A stretch of 64,000 nucleotides of DNA from Hymenopus coronatus (GCA_030762935.1 CM060896.1:17629527-17693526); one strand, 5' to 3'. Shown: positions 22,591 through 33,742, counted from the first letter of the stretch. Notes: generated from the sequence alone by a model not told the origin. Made by a program: numbers and translations.

Positions 22591-22869
22591 GAAAAAACAT
22601 CAATAAATAATAAAACTACACAAGTAAATTAATAATACTAATAATAGTGATTTGAAAACAAGGTAATTTTGAAACAGGAACAGGTTCTATACTTCCGATC
22701 GAGGAAACAGCTCACACCAAGGACAGCTACTTCTATTGACTACAATGTCATTCTAAGTTGCTTGTAATTGATATATCCCAAAGACATAACATCTCGTGCA
22801 GCAAACATACATTTTCCATGCTCATATTTTGCACACTAATTGCGATATAATATTGTGTTTTTAACTATA

Positions 22870-22990
22870 TGATTACGATTAGTTTAACGTCATTTAACCG
22901 CAAAGGTGATATCAAACTATGAATAAACGAAACGGGTGAAATATGTTCAAAATTAGGCAAGATATGTCATGTGCAATTCGTATTCAGGAG
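22870..22990 (-). mobile_element. SINE S-C fragment
   Basis: TTTAACGTCATTTAACC, then AATAAACGAAACGGGTGAAA matches the inverted 3' end of family S-C. Truncated. Confidence 0.5.
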
Positions 22991-23065
22991 ATCGTGGGTC
23001 CTGTGCCCGAGGCCGGCCGGCCGGCCTTCCTGCCCAAGGGTTATTTAGGGGGTTTCCCTGGTTCT
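22991..23065. other. GC-rich scrap of a tRNA-like repeat
   Basis: Contains GAGGCCGGCCGGCCGGCC, an unusual GGCC run, and a CAAGGGTTATTTAGGGGG segment. Too short to assign to a family. Confidence 0.3.
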
Positions 23066-23285
23066 TTTTTTTTTTTTTTTTGGTAGTGTTTAACGCCCGC
23101 TTTTACTACTTGTGGCACCACAGGCGATGACACTAGTGATACATGGAATGAAGATGGAGCACCGGTGGAATGCGATGGCGAAGGAAACCGGAGAAAACCC
23201 ATCCCTACGCCACTTTGTCCACCATCAATCTCACATGCGGTTGCTTGCCGTCTAGGTGAGAGACGCGGCCTTTTCGCTGGTTAAG
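23066..23285 (-). mobile_element. tRNA-derived SINE, family S-B, 5' truncated
   Basis: Poly(T) at 23066-23083 is the complement of its A tail. The body ACGCCCGCTTTTACTACTTG and CTCACATGCGGTTGCTTG matches 6123-6373. The tRNA-like head is degraded. Confidence 0.75.
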
Positions 23286-23317
23286 TAGCCTATTCCAGGG
23301 ATGAAAATGAAATTGAG

Positions 23318-23632
23318 TTATATTTATGGACGCTGTGATTCTCAGCGTCTCAATCTACGTATATTGGCAGTGAAAGACCATTTAATTTTGCTCAGAGGCC
23401 TCTTTATCAGGCTTGAGGTTCTTTTACGTGCTGTAAATCTACGACACGGGACCAACGGCTTTATTTCCTTTCCAAAGCTTACGTTTATATCCGTCTGAGG
23501 AACAAAAACAACATCCACGTGCCACGCTAGGAATTTTTACGCCCAAAAAAAATCTGCCGGGTTTGAACCTGTGACCCTGGGAACCAGAGGCCAAAATGTT
23601 ACCCCTAGACCTTAAAGGACGACGAATTCAGG
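23318..23632 (-). mobile_element. tRNA-derived SINE, family S-A
   Basis: Inverted copy: TCAGAGGCCTCTTTATCAGG, GGACCAACGGCTTTATTTCC, B-box complement GGGTTTGAACCTG at about 23560-23572, and the tRNA-like head complement ending CCCCTAGACC. Confidence 0.8.
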
Positions 23633-23929
23633 GATGATTGATTACATACCTAGAATTTTCCTGTCCATCATTTCCTTATCTGCTTCAAGGTTGAAGGACC
23701 AGGCGATGGTGTTCGAAGGGTTGGGCTTGTAAAGGTAGCGTCGTTGGTACTTCGAGTGCCGCCCTCGGGTTTTTAGGGTTCAGCCTTGTTCCTTTAGGTT
23801 CCTTTCAGTGTTCCTTTAGGGACCCCGTCCTGCTAGCGCCCATCAGGTCTCTTCCCTTCCTCCCACCCTGGAGTCTTAAATGACGCAAAGAGCCCTCAAG
23901 ATCTACGTCCGTTCCTCTACCTCCTTGTG

Positions 23930-24070
23930 TAAACCTAATTCTAAAGATGCTCAAATGAGGTCGGGACCATAAAGCTTTAAAGTTACCCGACATTCATCTT
24001 TTCAGGAACTGATAAAACTCTGGACAATACCCTATCCGGTAACTTAACTTGACCGAGATTAAAACACGGT
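23930..24070 (-). mobile_element. SINE S-C, partial
   Basis: GATGCTCAAATGAGGTCGGG, CCCGACATTCATCTTTTCAG and CCTATCCGGTAACTTAACTT match the family; both ends missing. The 23650-23929 stretch before it holds no gene I can support. Confidence 0.65.
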
Positions 24071-24306
24071 CAAGTTAAAGATAATTATATTCTAGAGAGG
24101 TTAATGAGTAATTAACTACCATTTAGTTATAGACCCTGACCCATCGTAGCAGCAAGGTTTACAATTGCAATAATTGGATCTTTTAATTTCGTATATGAAT
24201 TTAAGGACTTCTCAGATGAGAGGCAGACAGCTGCACATCTCAGAGAACGGCTATTTATCTTTCTGCATATAGCGATTTTTCTTTCTCTAGTACGTACTTA
24301 TAGTAA

Positions 24307-24722
24307 CCGAGCCAGGTGGCTCACATGTTTCTAGTAGACTGGAATTTGGGAGGTCGTGGGTTCGTGACCTCTCTGACCCACGTTTTTTTCGAGCGTTTTA
24401 CCGAGCCACTAGGCGAATGCTAGAGATGTTTCTTAATTTCCTCGACCTTCCTGTGCTTTATGTGATCTACAATTCATCCAGGATTCTAAGTGTTGGCGAC
24501 GTCCTTCCGTGGTGGTGAATACGCTTTGGAAATACAACTCTCGGCGATGGAATGGTGTGGGAGTCGTCTATAGAACTCTGGGGGTTCTGTCAGGTCTGGA
24601 GCGAGGTCTCCTAGCGTTCCTCACGTCGAGATGAAGTGCTTGGACTAAGTTAGGGACTCTCCATTAAAGCCCTTTCCCTGCGTTTCGGTTTCGGTAGCCC
24701 GTCGATAACATTCTCATGTCAT
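24307..24722 (+). mobile_element. long tRNA-derived SINE, family S-F
   Basis: A-box-like GAGCCAGGTGGCTCACATG, B-box-like GTGGGTTCGTGACC, then a ~300 bp body that includes TTTTACCGAGCCACTAGGCG and CACGTCGAGATGAAGTGCTT. Same family as 46872-47296. Confidence 0.75.
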
Positions 24723-24834
24723 CCTATACCCCTGTGGTCAGTGTGCGTCTGTACTTACGCTGCAATGAACTATTTAAAGAAATCGTATCATTCTATTTCA
24801 CGCTTATCAATGTAAACAACAGTATCAGCTTTAT

Positions 24835-25250
24835 TATTATTTCATTGTACCTATAAGAGAAATAAGGAAATACAAAGCTAAAGCGATATTGAACGCTTTT
24901 AAAAACCGGGCTCTGTGATGGTTTTGAAATGCTGTTATTTTGTCTTGACCAGATGAAAGAAACACGAAAAATGACTTTCCATTTGCGAAATGTTTAATTA
25001 TTGCAAAGTTGAAGCCAATTTCAAGGAATTACATATGACAAAATTGAGTGATTTATCAAGCTCTACTCGCTTCTATGGTTCAGTTAGATTAAACCCAAGA
25101 AGACTTCAGAAGCTATTCCCAGAGAATTCAAGATATACATTTTATTTTTGAACAAAATATCTTAAACTTACAATATTTTAATCAACATCGTTAGAATACA
25201 TTTTGAGAAAATAAAATTTTTTAAAATGTATTCAATTAAAACGTATTTTT
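24835..25250 (+). repeat. H860 partial copy, left arm of a foldback
   Basis: Runs from mid module 1 to just after the ATTTTGAGAAAATAAAA segment and stops without the G-rich tract. It faces the inverted copy at 25265. Confidence 0.75.
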
Positions 25251-25264
25251 GGTGAGAAATATTC

Positions 25265-25775
25265 TCCTGAAAATCCTGTATACTTATATTAAAGATACTT
25301 ACATCACAAATAAAAAAAAATATTTTGAATTTTCTGGGAATAACCTGTGAAGATCTCTTTATTTTGGATGAGTTTGCAGAATTTTGCATAACCGTAAGAG
25401 ATAGACAAAAGCTTACTATGTAAAACATTAGATCTCGTTAAAACACATAATTTATGTCACATACATTTTTCTTGTAGAATTGACTATTTTCGGGATATTC
25501 CTTTTAATTGGTCGTCAATTTTAAACTACCTAACTTTTCTTAACGGGGCCATGCAAAGCGAATCGAACCTCAATTGTTTCACACAGCGACCAGTTTTTAA
25601 AAGATTGGACTATCGTCTAGCCTAATGTATTCCGTTAATGTCCTTCTACTTACAAGGAAGTAACTAATAAATCCAATGTCGCTATTGTTTATCTCGATGA
25701 ACATGATGCAAATAAAGAATAATCTTTTGTAAGAATATGTTGTATTTGGAACAGCTAGAGATAGTAATGTGAATG
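25265..25775 (-). repeat. H860 partial copy, right arm of a foldback
   Basis: Starts in the TATATTAAAGATACTTAC segment, the same place at which the left arm ends, and runs to the degraded module 1 terminus. Confidence 0.75.
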
Positions 25776-25784
25776 GACCATATG

Positions 25785-25893
25785 TTTTTATTCATGGAGC
25801 CCTAAAACGTGTTTTCCCAATGAGAGCTGCATATCGAATTTTGGGTGGAATGCAAGTCTCTATCTACTATCTGTACATGGTAGAGAAATAAAA
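25785..25893 (+). repeat. H860 fragment, hairpin end
   Basis: CCCTAAAACGTG to TACTATCTGTACATGGTAGAG, the last ~110 bp of module 2. Confidence 0.65.
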
Positions 25894-26529
25894 GTGTGTG
25901 ATCTGTCAATGAAACAAATTAAATTAATAGAATGAAAGAAATATGCAGTTATGTTATAGAAAATATGCAAATAAATGCTATTAGCTAACGCAGTGCAAAC
26001 GATTTTGTTGAAATGAAATCCATAAAGATGATAAGAAATAAAGAGAGAGGGGAGGGGGCTAAGGACAAATAGGGAAAGAATACTTTGAAAAGCATAACTA
26101 ATAAAAACATATCACCTTACTAGAAATAATAAATATACAAATATATACTAACTGGCAGAACCCGAAATTTTACTCCCGCTATACTACTTAATAAATCGTG
26201 CCGCACTCCCTCTTTCCCCCTCTCCAGTTTCTAGCCCCCACTCCATCGCCCTCCCCTCTCACATAATGGTTCGTATATCAGTAACGCAACTCCTTTTTCT
26301 GAGGTTATGGTATAACTCAACTTCTTTAACGTATATTTAACATTTATTAAATATGTAGGGAAAACCAGGATGGTAAACTGCGGTTGTCATAAAAAGTAAA
26401 CACATTTTTGAGGTCAGCTGTAAGAGTATATATAAAACCTTACGTAAGCAACAGTTCAATTGTCCTGAAATATCCCAAGCTTTTAGTCTGTCAAAGTATT
26501 GATACAGATAATTCAGTCATCATTAAGAA
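25894..26529. other. unassigned, no gene supported
   Basis: Contains a pyrimidine-rich stretch (about 26205-26265) with CCCTCTTTCCCCCTCTCC. No recognisable gene or repeat. Confidence 0.4.
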
Positions 26530-26612
26530 GAAGAAATCAATATATTGTATTCACATGGCTTTCTCCGCTCGCTCATCTACGAACTATTCTTTCAAATACT
26601 TAATCGTATCAT
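26530..26612 (+). repeat. H860 fragment, module 1 start
   Basis: GTATTCACATGGCTTTCTCC followed by ACGAACTATTCTTTCAAATA matches the first 80 bp of the unit. Confidence 0.5.
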
Positions 26613-26619
26613 AGTTTTT

Positions 26620-26742
26620 TGTTGTTTTGTTTAATTTATATAGCCCCCTTTAACATCTAAGGTTATATCGGGGGCTTTGCATTAGAAACAACTCGTTGTC
26701 TGTAGGTTCTTTACGATGGGTTTAAATCGTTTTTATTTTCCT

Positions 26743-26806
<64 letters not shown>

Positions 26807-26935
26807 TATTCATTCTTGCACACATACTTCCATACTCTGCGGGGGATAGGGAATAAATCTGATGAAAGAAAAATTCCCCGCCCCAGCCGGGAGTCGAACC
26901 CGGGACCTCTGTGTGAGAATTATAGTTCTTGTTAA
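26620..26935 (-). mobile_element. tRNA-derived SINE, family S-D, with microsatellite
   Basis: On the minus strand: B-box GGGTTCGACTCCCGG at about 26900, body GGAAGTATGTGTGCAAGAAT, a (GT)n(GA)n microsatellite at about 26747-26806, CAAAGCCCCCGATATAACC, and an AAACAAAACAAC tail. A 7-bp stem (AGCCCCC with GGGGGCT) flanks 26648-26673. Confidence 0.7.
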
Positions 26936-27494
26936 CTTAAACTTCTAATTCATATTTTATGTAGGACAATCTGATTTTAAAGAGCGTGTCAGTAGATAAG
27001 GACTTTGCTATTTCATACTTTATGATATAGCCACAAGAGAGAAAGAAAAACCAACATATATATCAGGTGTTCCGACTGGCCCGTATTTGACGTGTGTAGA
27101 CATCCCTTCGTGCGTTAACAAGAGGTGCAGAACTCAACGGGGTTATTTCAAATTTAAACGTGTTAGTTTGGAGTTCGCCCTCCCATTTCGCCGATAAGTA
27201 AGAGGGGTAAAACGAAGATGGACTTCTTTTGTTAATCAAAATTATAAGTGTAATAAAAGACTCAAAAGGATACAGATTTGCCCCTCCTCTTATATTTGTA
27301 AGCAAATTTAACTTCATTTTGTATTCCATTCTACTTTATTTTATGTGGCTTTAAATGCGTAGTCTTATCACGGCGGATCTGCTGGGTGAACTACCTCGTT
27401 GATCGGTGAGTGGTGGGTATTTAGCCTTCTATGTCTCATCCATGTACCGTACCACTTTTTGTTTCATGTGAAAAGATAGTAATAGGGCGCCGTC
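26936..27494. other. unassigned, no gene supported
   Basis: An 88-codon minus-strand frame at 27063-27329 shows no known domain. Confidence 0.35.
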
Positions 27495-27690
27495 CAATTA
27501 GTTGCCTTCACCATATGTGGAAAGATGGCGGTCTGGTCTTCTAGGTCTCATCACTGTACCATATACCTGTACTCCGCGCCAAGCATACAAACCCAGGTTG
27601 GTTGGCCCGCGACCATTTGAACCCAAAATCTCCTGAATGCGAGCATGAACCATCCCGCTATGTGGAACTGTATGGTAACCGCCGTAAGTA
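27495..27690 (-). mobile_element. tRNA-like SINE
   Basis: Minus strand: GCGGGATGGTTCATGCTCGC (A-box like), then CAGGAGATTTTGGGTTCAAA with a B-box-like GGGTTCAAATGG at about 27612-27623. Only this copy seen. Confidence 0.5.
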
Positions 27691-27733
27691 AGCAAACAAT
27701 CAAATCTTAGCGAAAGTTGACAAGTCTTACTAT

Positions 27734-27896
27734 AAAATAAGAACTGAAGCTTTCCTGGCGACGTGTTAATTCAAAATCTTCTCGGGCTTCTAGCCAGGTA
27801 AAAGTTCACCCTGAAGACGAGGAAGATTCACTTCTTTGAAACGTTGGTGTCAAGCCAAGTTTTTACCTGGCTAGAAGCCCGAGAAGATTTTGAATT
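27734..27896. mobile_element. foldback/MITE-like insertion with perfect 38-bp inverted repeats
   Basis: 38-bp arms at 27766-27803 and 27861-27898 are perfect inverted repeats (outer end TTAATTCAAAATCTTCTCGG), with a 57-bp spacer. A 12-bp direct repeat AAGTCTTACTAT occurs at 27722-27733 and 27897-27908 and would be the target-site duplication. The left arm is separated from it by 32 bp. No coding capacity. Perfect arms imply a young insertion or a recent inverted duplication. Confidence 0.7.
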
Positions 27897-27910
27897 AAGT
27901 CTTACTATGA

Positions 27911-28060
27911 TAGGCTCCATAGCTCAGTCGGTACAGCACCTACCTGTTGTGCGGGGAGTCTCGAGTTCAATTCCCGGCTAGGGCACACCTTTTTCTGTAT
28001 CCAAGACAGTTTCCTATACTCCCCAGAGTCTGAATTTATATATGTGTGTAATAAACCGAA
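27911..28060 (+). mobile_element. tRNA-like SINE, family S-I
   Basis: GGCTCCATAGCTCAGTCGGT (A-box), CGAGTTCAATTCCCGG (B-box), then CCCAGAGTCTGAATTTATAT and a short A-rich tail. Confidence 0.65.
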
Positions 28061-28175
28061 GAAAAAACAGAAATATAACAAATTATTGCCGATAGGCAAA
28101 ACATTGCAAAGATAAAAGGTTGCCGATTGTAGATAGAACAACTTTAAAAGGAATCTTCCAATCGAAATATAACAT

Positions 28176-29050
28176 ATACTTTCTCTGTAAACAGTAGATA
28201 GAGAAGATATTGTATTCCATCTAAAAATTCGATACCGAGATTTCACCGGAAATACATGTTCTAGGACCCTCTGAATCCAAAAAAAGCATTTTCAGAAAAA
28301 GGTCCATGTGTGTGTCTGTGGACAGCATAGGCTCAAAAAAGAAAAGACGATTAAATACCAAACTTGGTATTTAAGTTTGATATCATCCAAGGATGCGACA
28401 TGAAGATTTTCAAGAAAACCTCCCCACCCCTAACTACCTTTTACACTGAAAAAATTTTGAAAATTTTGTTTACCTTAAAATGGTTCTAACGATTTTGATT
28501 AAAGTACCACATATTAAAGCCATTTCCATCACAAATAAAATATATATCTTGAATTTTCTGGGAATAGCTTCTGAAGACCTGTTTATTCAGAATGAATTTT
28601 GTTGAATTTTGCATAACTAGTAAACGGTAAGAGATAGGCAAAAACTAACAACACGAAAAATGTAGATCTCGTTAAAATACACAGTTAATGCCATATACAT
28701 TTTTTCGCGGAGTTTACCGTTTTCGAGTTATTAATTTCAATTGTAAAGTACTTATACTTTTCTCAGACAGGAAGTGCCTGTCCGTTTTTCTTATGCACTA
28801 CTCCTCGCCAAGCAAAGAAGCGATTTGCAATGACAGTCGCATAATGACAGCTTTTAAAACATTTGACTATCTCTTTAGCATAGCGCATTCCTATAGTTCC
28901 CTTTCCTTCTACTTATAAGGAAGTAAGTAATAAGAACATTCTGCTAATGTTTATCTCGATTAGCATTCTGTAGAAAGAAGAATAATATTTTGTAAAAAGG
29001 TTGTAGATCGGCTAGAAAAAGTCATAGGATTGTAACACATCAGATTTTTA
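28176..29050 (-). repeat. H860 copy, full length
   Basis: Both ends present, hairpin end at about 28177-28210. The GT tract is short (TGTGTGTCTGTG). The internal palindrome AAATACCAAACTTGGTATTT is perfect at about 28353-28372. One of the best-preserved inverted copies. Confidence 0.85.
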
Positions 29051-30126
29051 AACATTGTGATATAAATTGGTAATGAAGTATTTATCCAAAAGTTCAATAA
29101 TCAGCGGAATATTGCATGTTCTTATTTTGTTTACCTTTGGGAAAGGTAATTAATATCTCAGAAGCATATTTTCAAATTGAAAGCTAGGGCATGTCTAAAC
29201 CAAGATTAATAAAAATCGATTCGGGTATTATTTAGTGAAAGGAGCTCATTCTCTCACAAGCATACACACATTTACACAAAAATAAAAGGTTTTATTCAAC
29301 TGTTTTGGTTTCAGGTTAATCCGTTATTTACATTAGAATTAGTTACTCATCTAAAATCGGAAATTACCCAGAATATTTGCAGATTTACGAAATGTATACA
29401 TGTATACTAATTTTGATGAATCCAAAAACAAATAAAATACAAAAATAAAGCTTAAAACCTTTTTTTTTTTTTTGACTGATACATAGATTTTATTTAAACT
29501 TTTTGACTGTTTTAAAATTAAAATCAACATGATGCAGAGAGGAAAATCCGCATAGCTACTAAACTTCATGCTTGATCAGGCGTATTTTAAGCATAGATGA
29601 CAAAAATGTTAAGAAAATTTGCCCACTAGATGTAAGTTTTGCATGAAATAAAGTTTTTTTCCCTCTCTAAAATGACATCTGCATTAACAAAAATGTTGTG
29701 TATTTAATTTCTAAATAGGAATAGTTTGTAAATTTCCTCAATTCATATTTACTTTCATCTTAAAGCTATGAAATATACATAGTTCTTAGAGGCAATAAAT
29801 AAACTCGCTTTTAAAATAAAATAAAGTACTAACGTTTTTGAATGTTTTTTACAGTTTTAAGTGGCGCCATTAGAAATATTAAGTAGACAGAATAGATTAG
29901 ATTAGAAAGCTTTCTGTAGGTTCGTTTAGGCCAGGAAGCCACTGGACATAGAACTTGTCAAGACATATAAATGTATGCATATGTTTATATACAATGGGAA
30001 AAAAATGTATAAAGCTCGTGCTTAAAGCTTGGGTTACAAAAACAGCAGAATAGACATATAATCACACCATTTGTATTTGAGAGCTCTACTATACTTAATG
30101 TGCTCTATAAAAGCACATGAACTGCC
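29051..30126. other. AT-rich single-copy-looking region, no gene seen
   Basis: No H860 or SINE sequence was seen over about 1 kb. Only short frames. Confidence 0.45.
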
Positions 30127-31085
30127 TTTTTTTTTCTTCTTCTTTTTTTTTCTGCAATCACATAAAAACAAAGAGTATCAAAAATTAGTGTTAAATGTAT
30201 AAATAAATATAATTTCATTATATGTAACACTAATGTAATGTCAGATGATAGCCTTCTAATTATCGACATAATAGTTACTACTAGTAATTGTATAAAACTA
30301 AAATATGATTATTGTATTATGTACTCTTCATAAATGTCAAATTATCATACATATTTACAAATATGTTGTAGAATTTCCAATGCAAAAATTTACAAATAGC
30401 ACTAGAGTGTAAAATATCAAAGCATCAGGCTTTACAGACCATGTGTCATTGCTAAATACTAAAAATTCATTTGACACATTCGTGCAAGTCAAAGTATACA
30501 TCAGTTTAATTTGAATATAAAACACACACACACACACACTAATATACACAAAATGCAATACATTATAATACTTATAAATACAATGATTGTTGACAGTATT
30601 GTCAGACAGTTTTGTCACTTAAATATTCATCTACAGAGTAAAATGATTTATTGCAAAGGTACTCCTTACGAGAGGCCTTAAAAGCCCTGAAATCTCCAAC
30701 ATTTTCTTTGAGATTAATGGGGAGAGCATTAAATATCTTGATTGTTTCATAATATACACCTTTATGAAAGCAACGAAGATTAGCATTGGGACGATGAATA
30801 TATCCCTTTTATCTAGAATTAATGTTATGAATTTCCATGTTTGTTATAAAAATATGTCGATTAACTGCATAGAATTTTAAAATGGATAATATTTAAACAG
30901 AAGGTAAGGTAAGTGTGCCCAATTTTTAAATAGTTCTTTGCATGACTGTCTGCTATAAGCATTACAAATTATTCGCATAGCTTTCTTCTGTATCCGGAAT
31001 ATGCATTTACTATCCACTGAATTACAGTATATTTTGTTTATGGAATCAAGCAAATATTATGCTGTACCCACATGCTGACCTGTAA
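30127..31085 (-). pseudogene. CR1/Jockey-like non-LTR retrotransposon 3' end
   Basis: On the minus strand, from about 31085 down: a CGYSIIF segment, then FRIQKKAMRIICNAYSRQSC and KELFKNWAHLPYL, a frameshifted middle, and NALPINLKENVGDFRAFK followed by FYSVDEYLSDK and a stop at 30602. This is the conserved region downstream of the reverse transcriptase in CR1/Jockey-type elements that lack RNase H (IQKKA.RII, C..LF..., LP..., F...L..YL...FYS..EYL). A ~470-bp AT-rich 3' UTR follows, ending in a purine run (A/G, 30127-30152) that looks like a poly(A) tail. The reverse transcriptase itself is missing, so it is a 5'-truncated insertion. Confidence 0.65.
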
Positions 31086-31252
31086 ATACAACTATTTACT
31101 ACTGTAGTGTTAAGAAATTCAAACCATTTCTGTCAAATATTTATGAAACTTAACAGAACTTAAAAAGGAATTTATATATGAATGATTGATGAAGGATGTA
31201 TGAACGGAAAGAGACTTGCGCATCAGTTGTTTTTTCTTATTTCAAGTTGCAG

Positions 31253-31420
31253 AGCTAAAGTGAGCCGTGTAGACGGAAGGCCTTGTGGACCAGATCTAGT
31301 GTGGTGTGGCAAGGCAGTCAGCATCGCGCATGGTCACTGCCCCACAGACACTACGCTGACAAGTGACAATCAACAGAGCCCGCCCATGCCCTCGGCAGGC
31401 CACGAACCTGTACTACCAAG
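31253..31420 (+). CDS. possible exon, ADAMTS disintegrin-like Cys pattern
   Basis: Acceptor-like TTTTTTCTTATTTCAAGTTG then CAG ending at 31252, and a donor-like CAAG/GTTACT at 31420/31421. In between the frame reads AKVSRVDGRPCGPDLVWC, resembling the C.SK...VDGT.CG...WC..G.C pattern of the disintegrin-like domain of ADAMTS metalloproteases, which are secreted matrix proteases. The cysteine expected after WC..G is absent (GKAVSI), so this may be a decayed exon, an atypical family member or a coincidence. The local GC content is higher than the flanks. No neighbouring exon was found. Confidence 0.22.
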
Positions 31421-31649
31421 GTTACTTATACTCTTTCTTGTGTAAAGAATATGTATAAAAATGGCAGAAGAAATGGTCAGTAATTTGAAGATGAAAAATA
31501 AAAACTAAAAGATTGAGAACTCTTTAAATAAATAATGATTACTAATTAACTGGTTATAACATTTCTTTCGTCATTAATCCGAGCAACTTTTAACATTAGA
31601 AGCAAAAATGCAATATATTGAAAACTATTCGTCTCTCAACCTTTTTAAA

Positions 31650-32695
31650 ACATTTGTAGTGTTACATTCAGAAAACTTTCTCTTCCTCTGTTGTTTATTA
31701 GTCAGTATACAAACCATTCTCACAAAGCTTATATTTCTATCTACTTAATTTTTGTCGAAATACACCTTTTCAGAATTACTACATTGCATATCTCATTATA
31801 CACACAAAGGCAGCAGCACTGTGCGCTATATGCTCAGTGTTTTAAAGCTGAAACTAATAATAAGGAATATCCCAAAAAAGGTCAACTCCACGAAAAAAAA
31901 TGTATATAACATAAATTGTGAGTTTTAACGAGCTCTACACTTTTTGTTTGGTATGTTTTTGTCTATCTCTTAAGGTTTATCAGTTATGCAAAACTCAGGA
32001 AAATTCATCCAAATAAACATGTCTTCGGAGGCTATTTCAAGAACATGGCAAATATATGTTTTATTTGTCATGTAAATATCTTAGATATAAACGATTTTAA
32101 TCAAAATCGTTAGAGCCATTTTTGAGAAAAACAAAAATTTCGAATTTTTTTCCATGTAAAGGGTAGTTGGGGGTGGGGGTTTTCTTGAAAATATTTGGGC
32201 CGCGCCGTGGCCGAGTGGTTAGACCATTCGCCTCTCACCTAGACGGACCGGGTTCGATCCCAAGCGACCGCATGTGAGATTTGTGATGGACAAAGCGGCG
32301 CAGGTGCGGGTTTTCTCCGGGTTCTCGGTTTCCAACGCCATCGCATTCCACGGTGCTCCATCTTCATTCATGTATCATCAGTGTCACCGCCTGCGGTGCC
32401 ATAAGTAGTTAAAGAGGGCGTTAAACACTACCCAAAAAAATTGAAAATATTCGTGTCGCATCCTTGGAAGATACTGAACTTAAATATCCAGTTTAGTATT
32501 TAATGGACTTTTCGTTTTTGAGGTATGCTGCCAACACACACACACACACACACATGGACATTTTTCTAAATTTTTTTTTTTTTTTTTTGGATTCAGGAGG
32601 CTCCAAAAAAGATATTTCCGGTGAAATTTCGGTATCGAGTTTTTGGGTGCATTAGAATACGTTTTCTATACACTATGTACGTAGAGAAAATAAAA
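31650..32695 (+). repeat. H860 copy interrupted by a SINE
   Basis: Diverged start, then good match from AATAATAAGGAATATCCC to the hairpin end CTATACACTATGTACGTAG and GAGAAAATAAAA. SINE S-B is inserted at 32196-32440. A (CA)n tract lies at about 32534-32555. Confidence 0.8.
32196..32440 (+). mobile_element. full-length tRNA-derived SINE S-B with 11-bp target-site duplication
   Basis: Head GCCGTGGCCGAGTGGTTAGA (A-box), B-box CGGGTTCGATCCC, body with ATCGCATTCCACGGTGCTCC, end GGCGTTAAACACTACCC. Flanked by perfect TTGAAAATATT copies at 32185-32195 and 32441-32451, within H860. Confidence 0.9.
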
Positions 32696-32699
32696 ATCA

Positions 32700-33229
32700 C
32701 ACCTAATTGCTGACAACGACCACGAAAAAAGATAAGAGTTTTGTTGGATATAAGGTAGAAGTTAGCAGTGAAAGGGTTAAAAGGCTGTTGTCTACCAATT
32801 ATGGACTAACACTAACATTTACATAGCTCGGTGTCAACGGATATCACTTGAGTTCCATTGTCACCTCCTCGGCCACTTGAAGCACTTACCAAAAGAGAAC
32901 AAGGTAAAGTCTGCAGATAAGATTGACGCAATACAGGTTTTCACTCTCCGTCATCTCAGACGCGTATCTTGGAGCGTCACCGACACTTTTCCTGGAACAG
33001 GAAACTGCTCAGATTATTTTTGTGTTCGTAATCAGCGAACAATTGGCCAGCGCCCAGCTCCGCTCTGTATCATATTAACAAATCAATTTCGTTTCGTAAC
33101 CGGCTTGCTCTACCCGTATTTGTAGGACTGATATCCCTCTGGGACTTACAAGCCAATGCCTAGGGCTCAGAAGCCTGTCGGGGAGCCAACGGCACGAAAC
33201 CACAGAAAGAGAACCTGTTACGAGAGGTC
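32700..33229. other. unassigned, moderately GC-rich
   Basis: An 82-codon plus-strand frame (32877-33125) shows no recognisable domain. Not clearly repetitive within the window. Confidence 0.35.
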
Positions 33230-33418
33230 AGCCCGTAGCCAGGCATGAACATGAAGTGGTTGATATGAATTGTAGGCGAAATTCATAATTGGAAAGGTGA
33301 TGATGGAGAAATTGGTGGAATGGTGGCCCAGGCGCCGCTTCGTCCACCACGAATCCCACATGTGAGCGCTTGGGATCGAACCCGGGCGAGCGGTCTAACC
33401 ACTCAGCCACGGCGCCGT
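33230..33418 (-). mobile_element. tRNA-derived SINE S-B, 3' altered
   Basis: Minus strand: GGCGCCGTGGCTGAGTGGTT, B-box CGGGTTCGATCCC, then GGACGAAGCGGCGCCTGGGC. Beyond that the body differs from the family. Confidence 0.7.
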
Positions 33419-33523
33419 ACTAAGAAATCTGTTCTCTCCAAAATTAACCGATCAAGTATTGAGTAATACGTTCAAAGGTGTATCAGTCACATGGAGCAGT
33501 GTCTCAACATTATATCGATAAAA

Positions 33524-33737
33524 TCTGATTTCTTCCATTTCCTTGTAAGTAGAAGGGAAATAAGGTTATACACTAGGCTAAAGCGATAGTCAAATCTTTT
33601 AAAAACTGGCTACCATGTGGTTGAAATCAGTTTCTTTGCATTGCCAGGAGTTGACAAATTTCCTATGAGAAAAATACTGAAACCAATAACAAGAAATATC
33701 TAAAAAAAAAAATGGTCAGCTTCAGGAAAGAGAACAA
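33524..33737 (+). repeat. H860 module 1 only
   Basis: From AATCTGAT joined to TTCCTTGTAAGTAGAAGG, through AATAACAAGAAATATC and an A-rich join. It is immediately followed by the start of the next copy, so module 1 is duplicated in tandem. Confidence 0.8.
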
Positions 33738-33742
33738 AAAAA

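Noticed and set aside
32200..32275. Possible tRNA-Leu/Ser gene
   Set aside because: Head of family S-B SINE, with target-site duplication and repeated copies.
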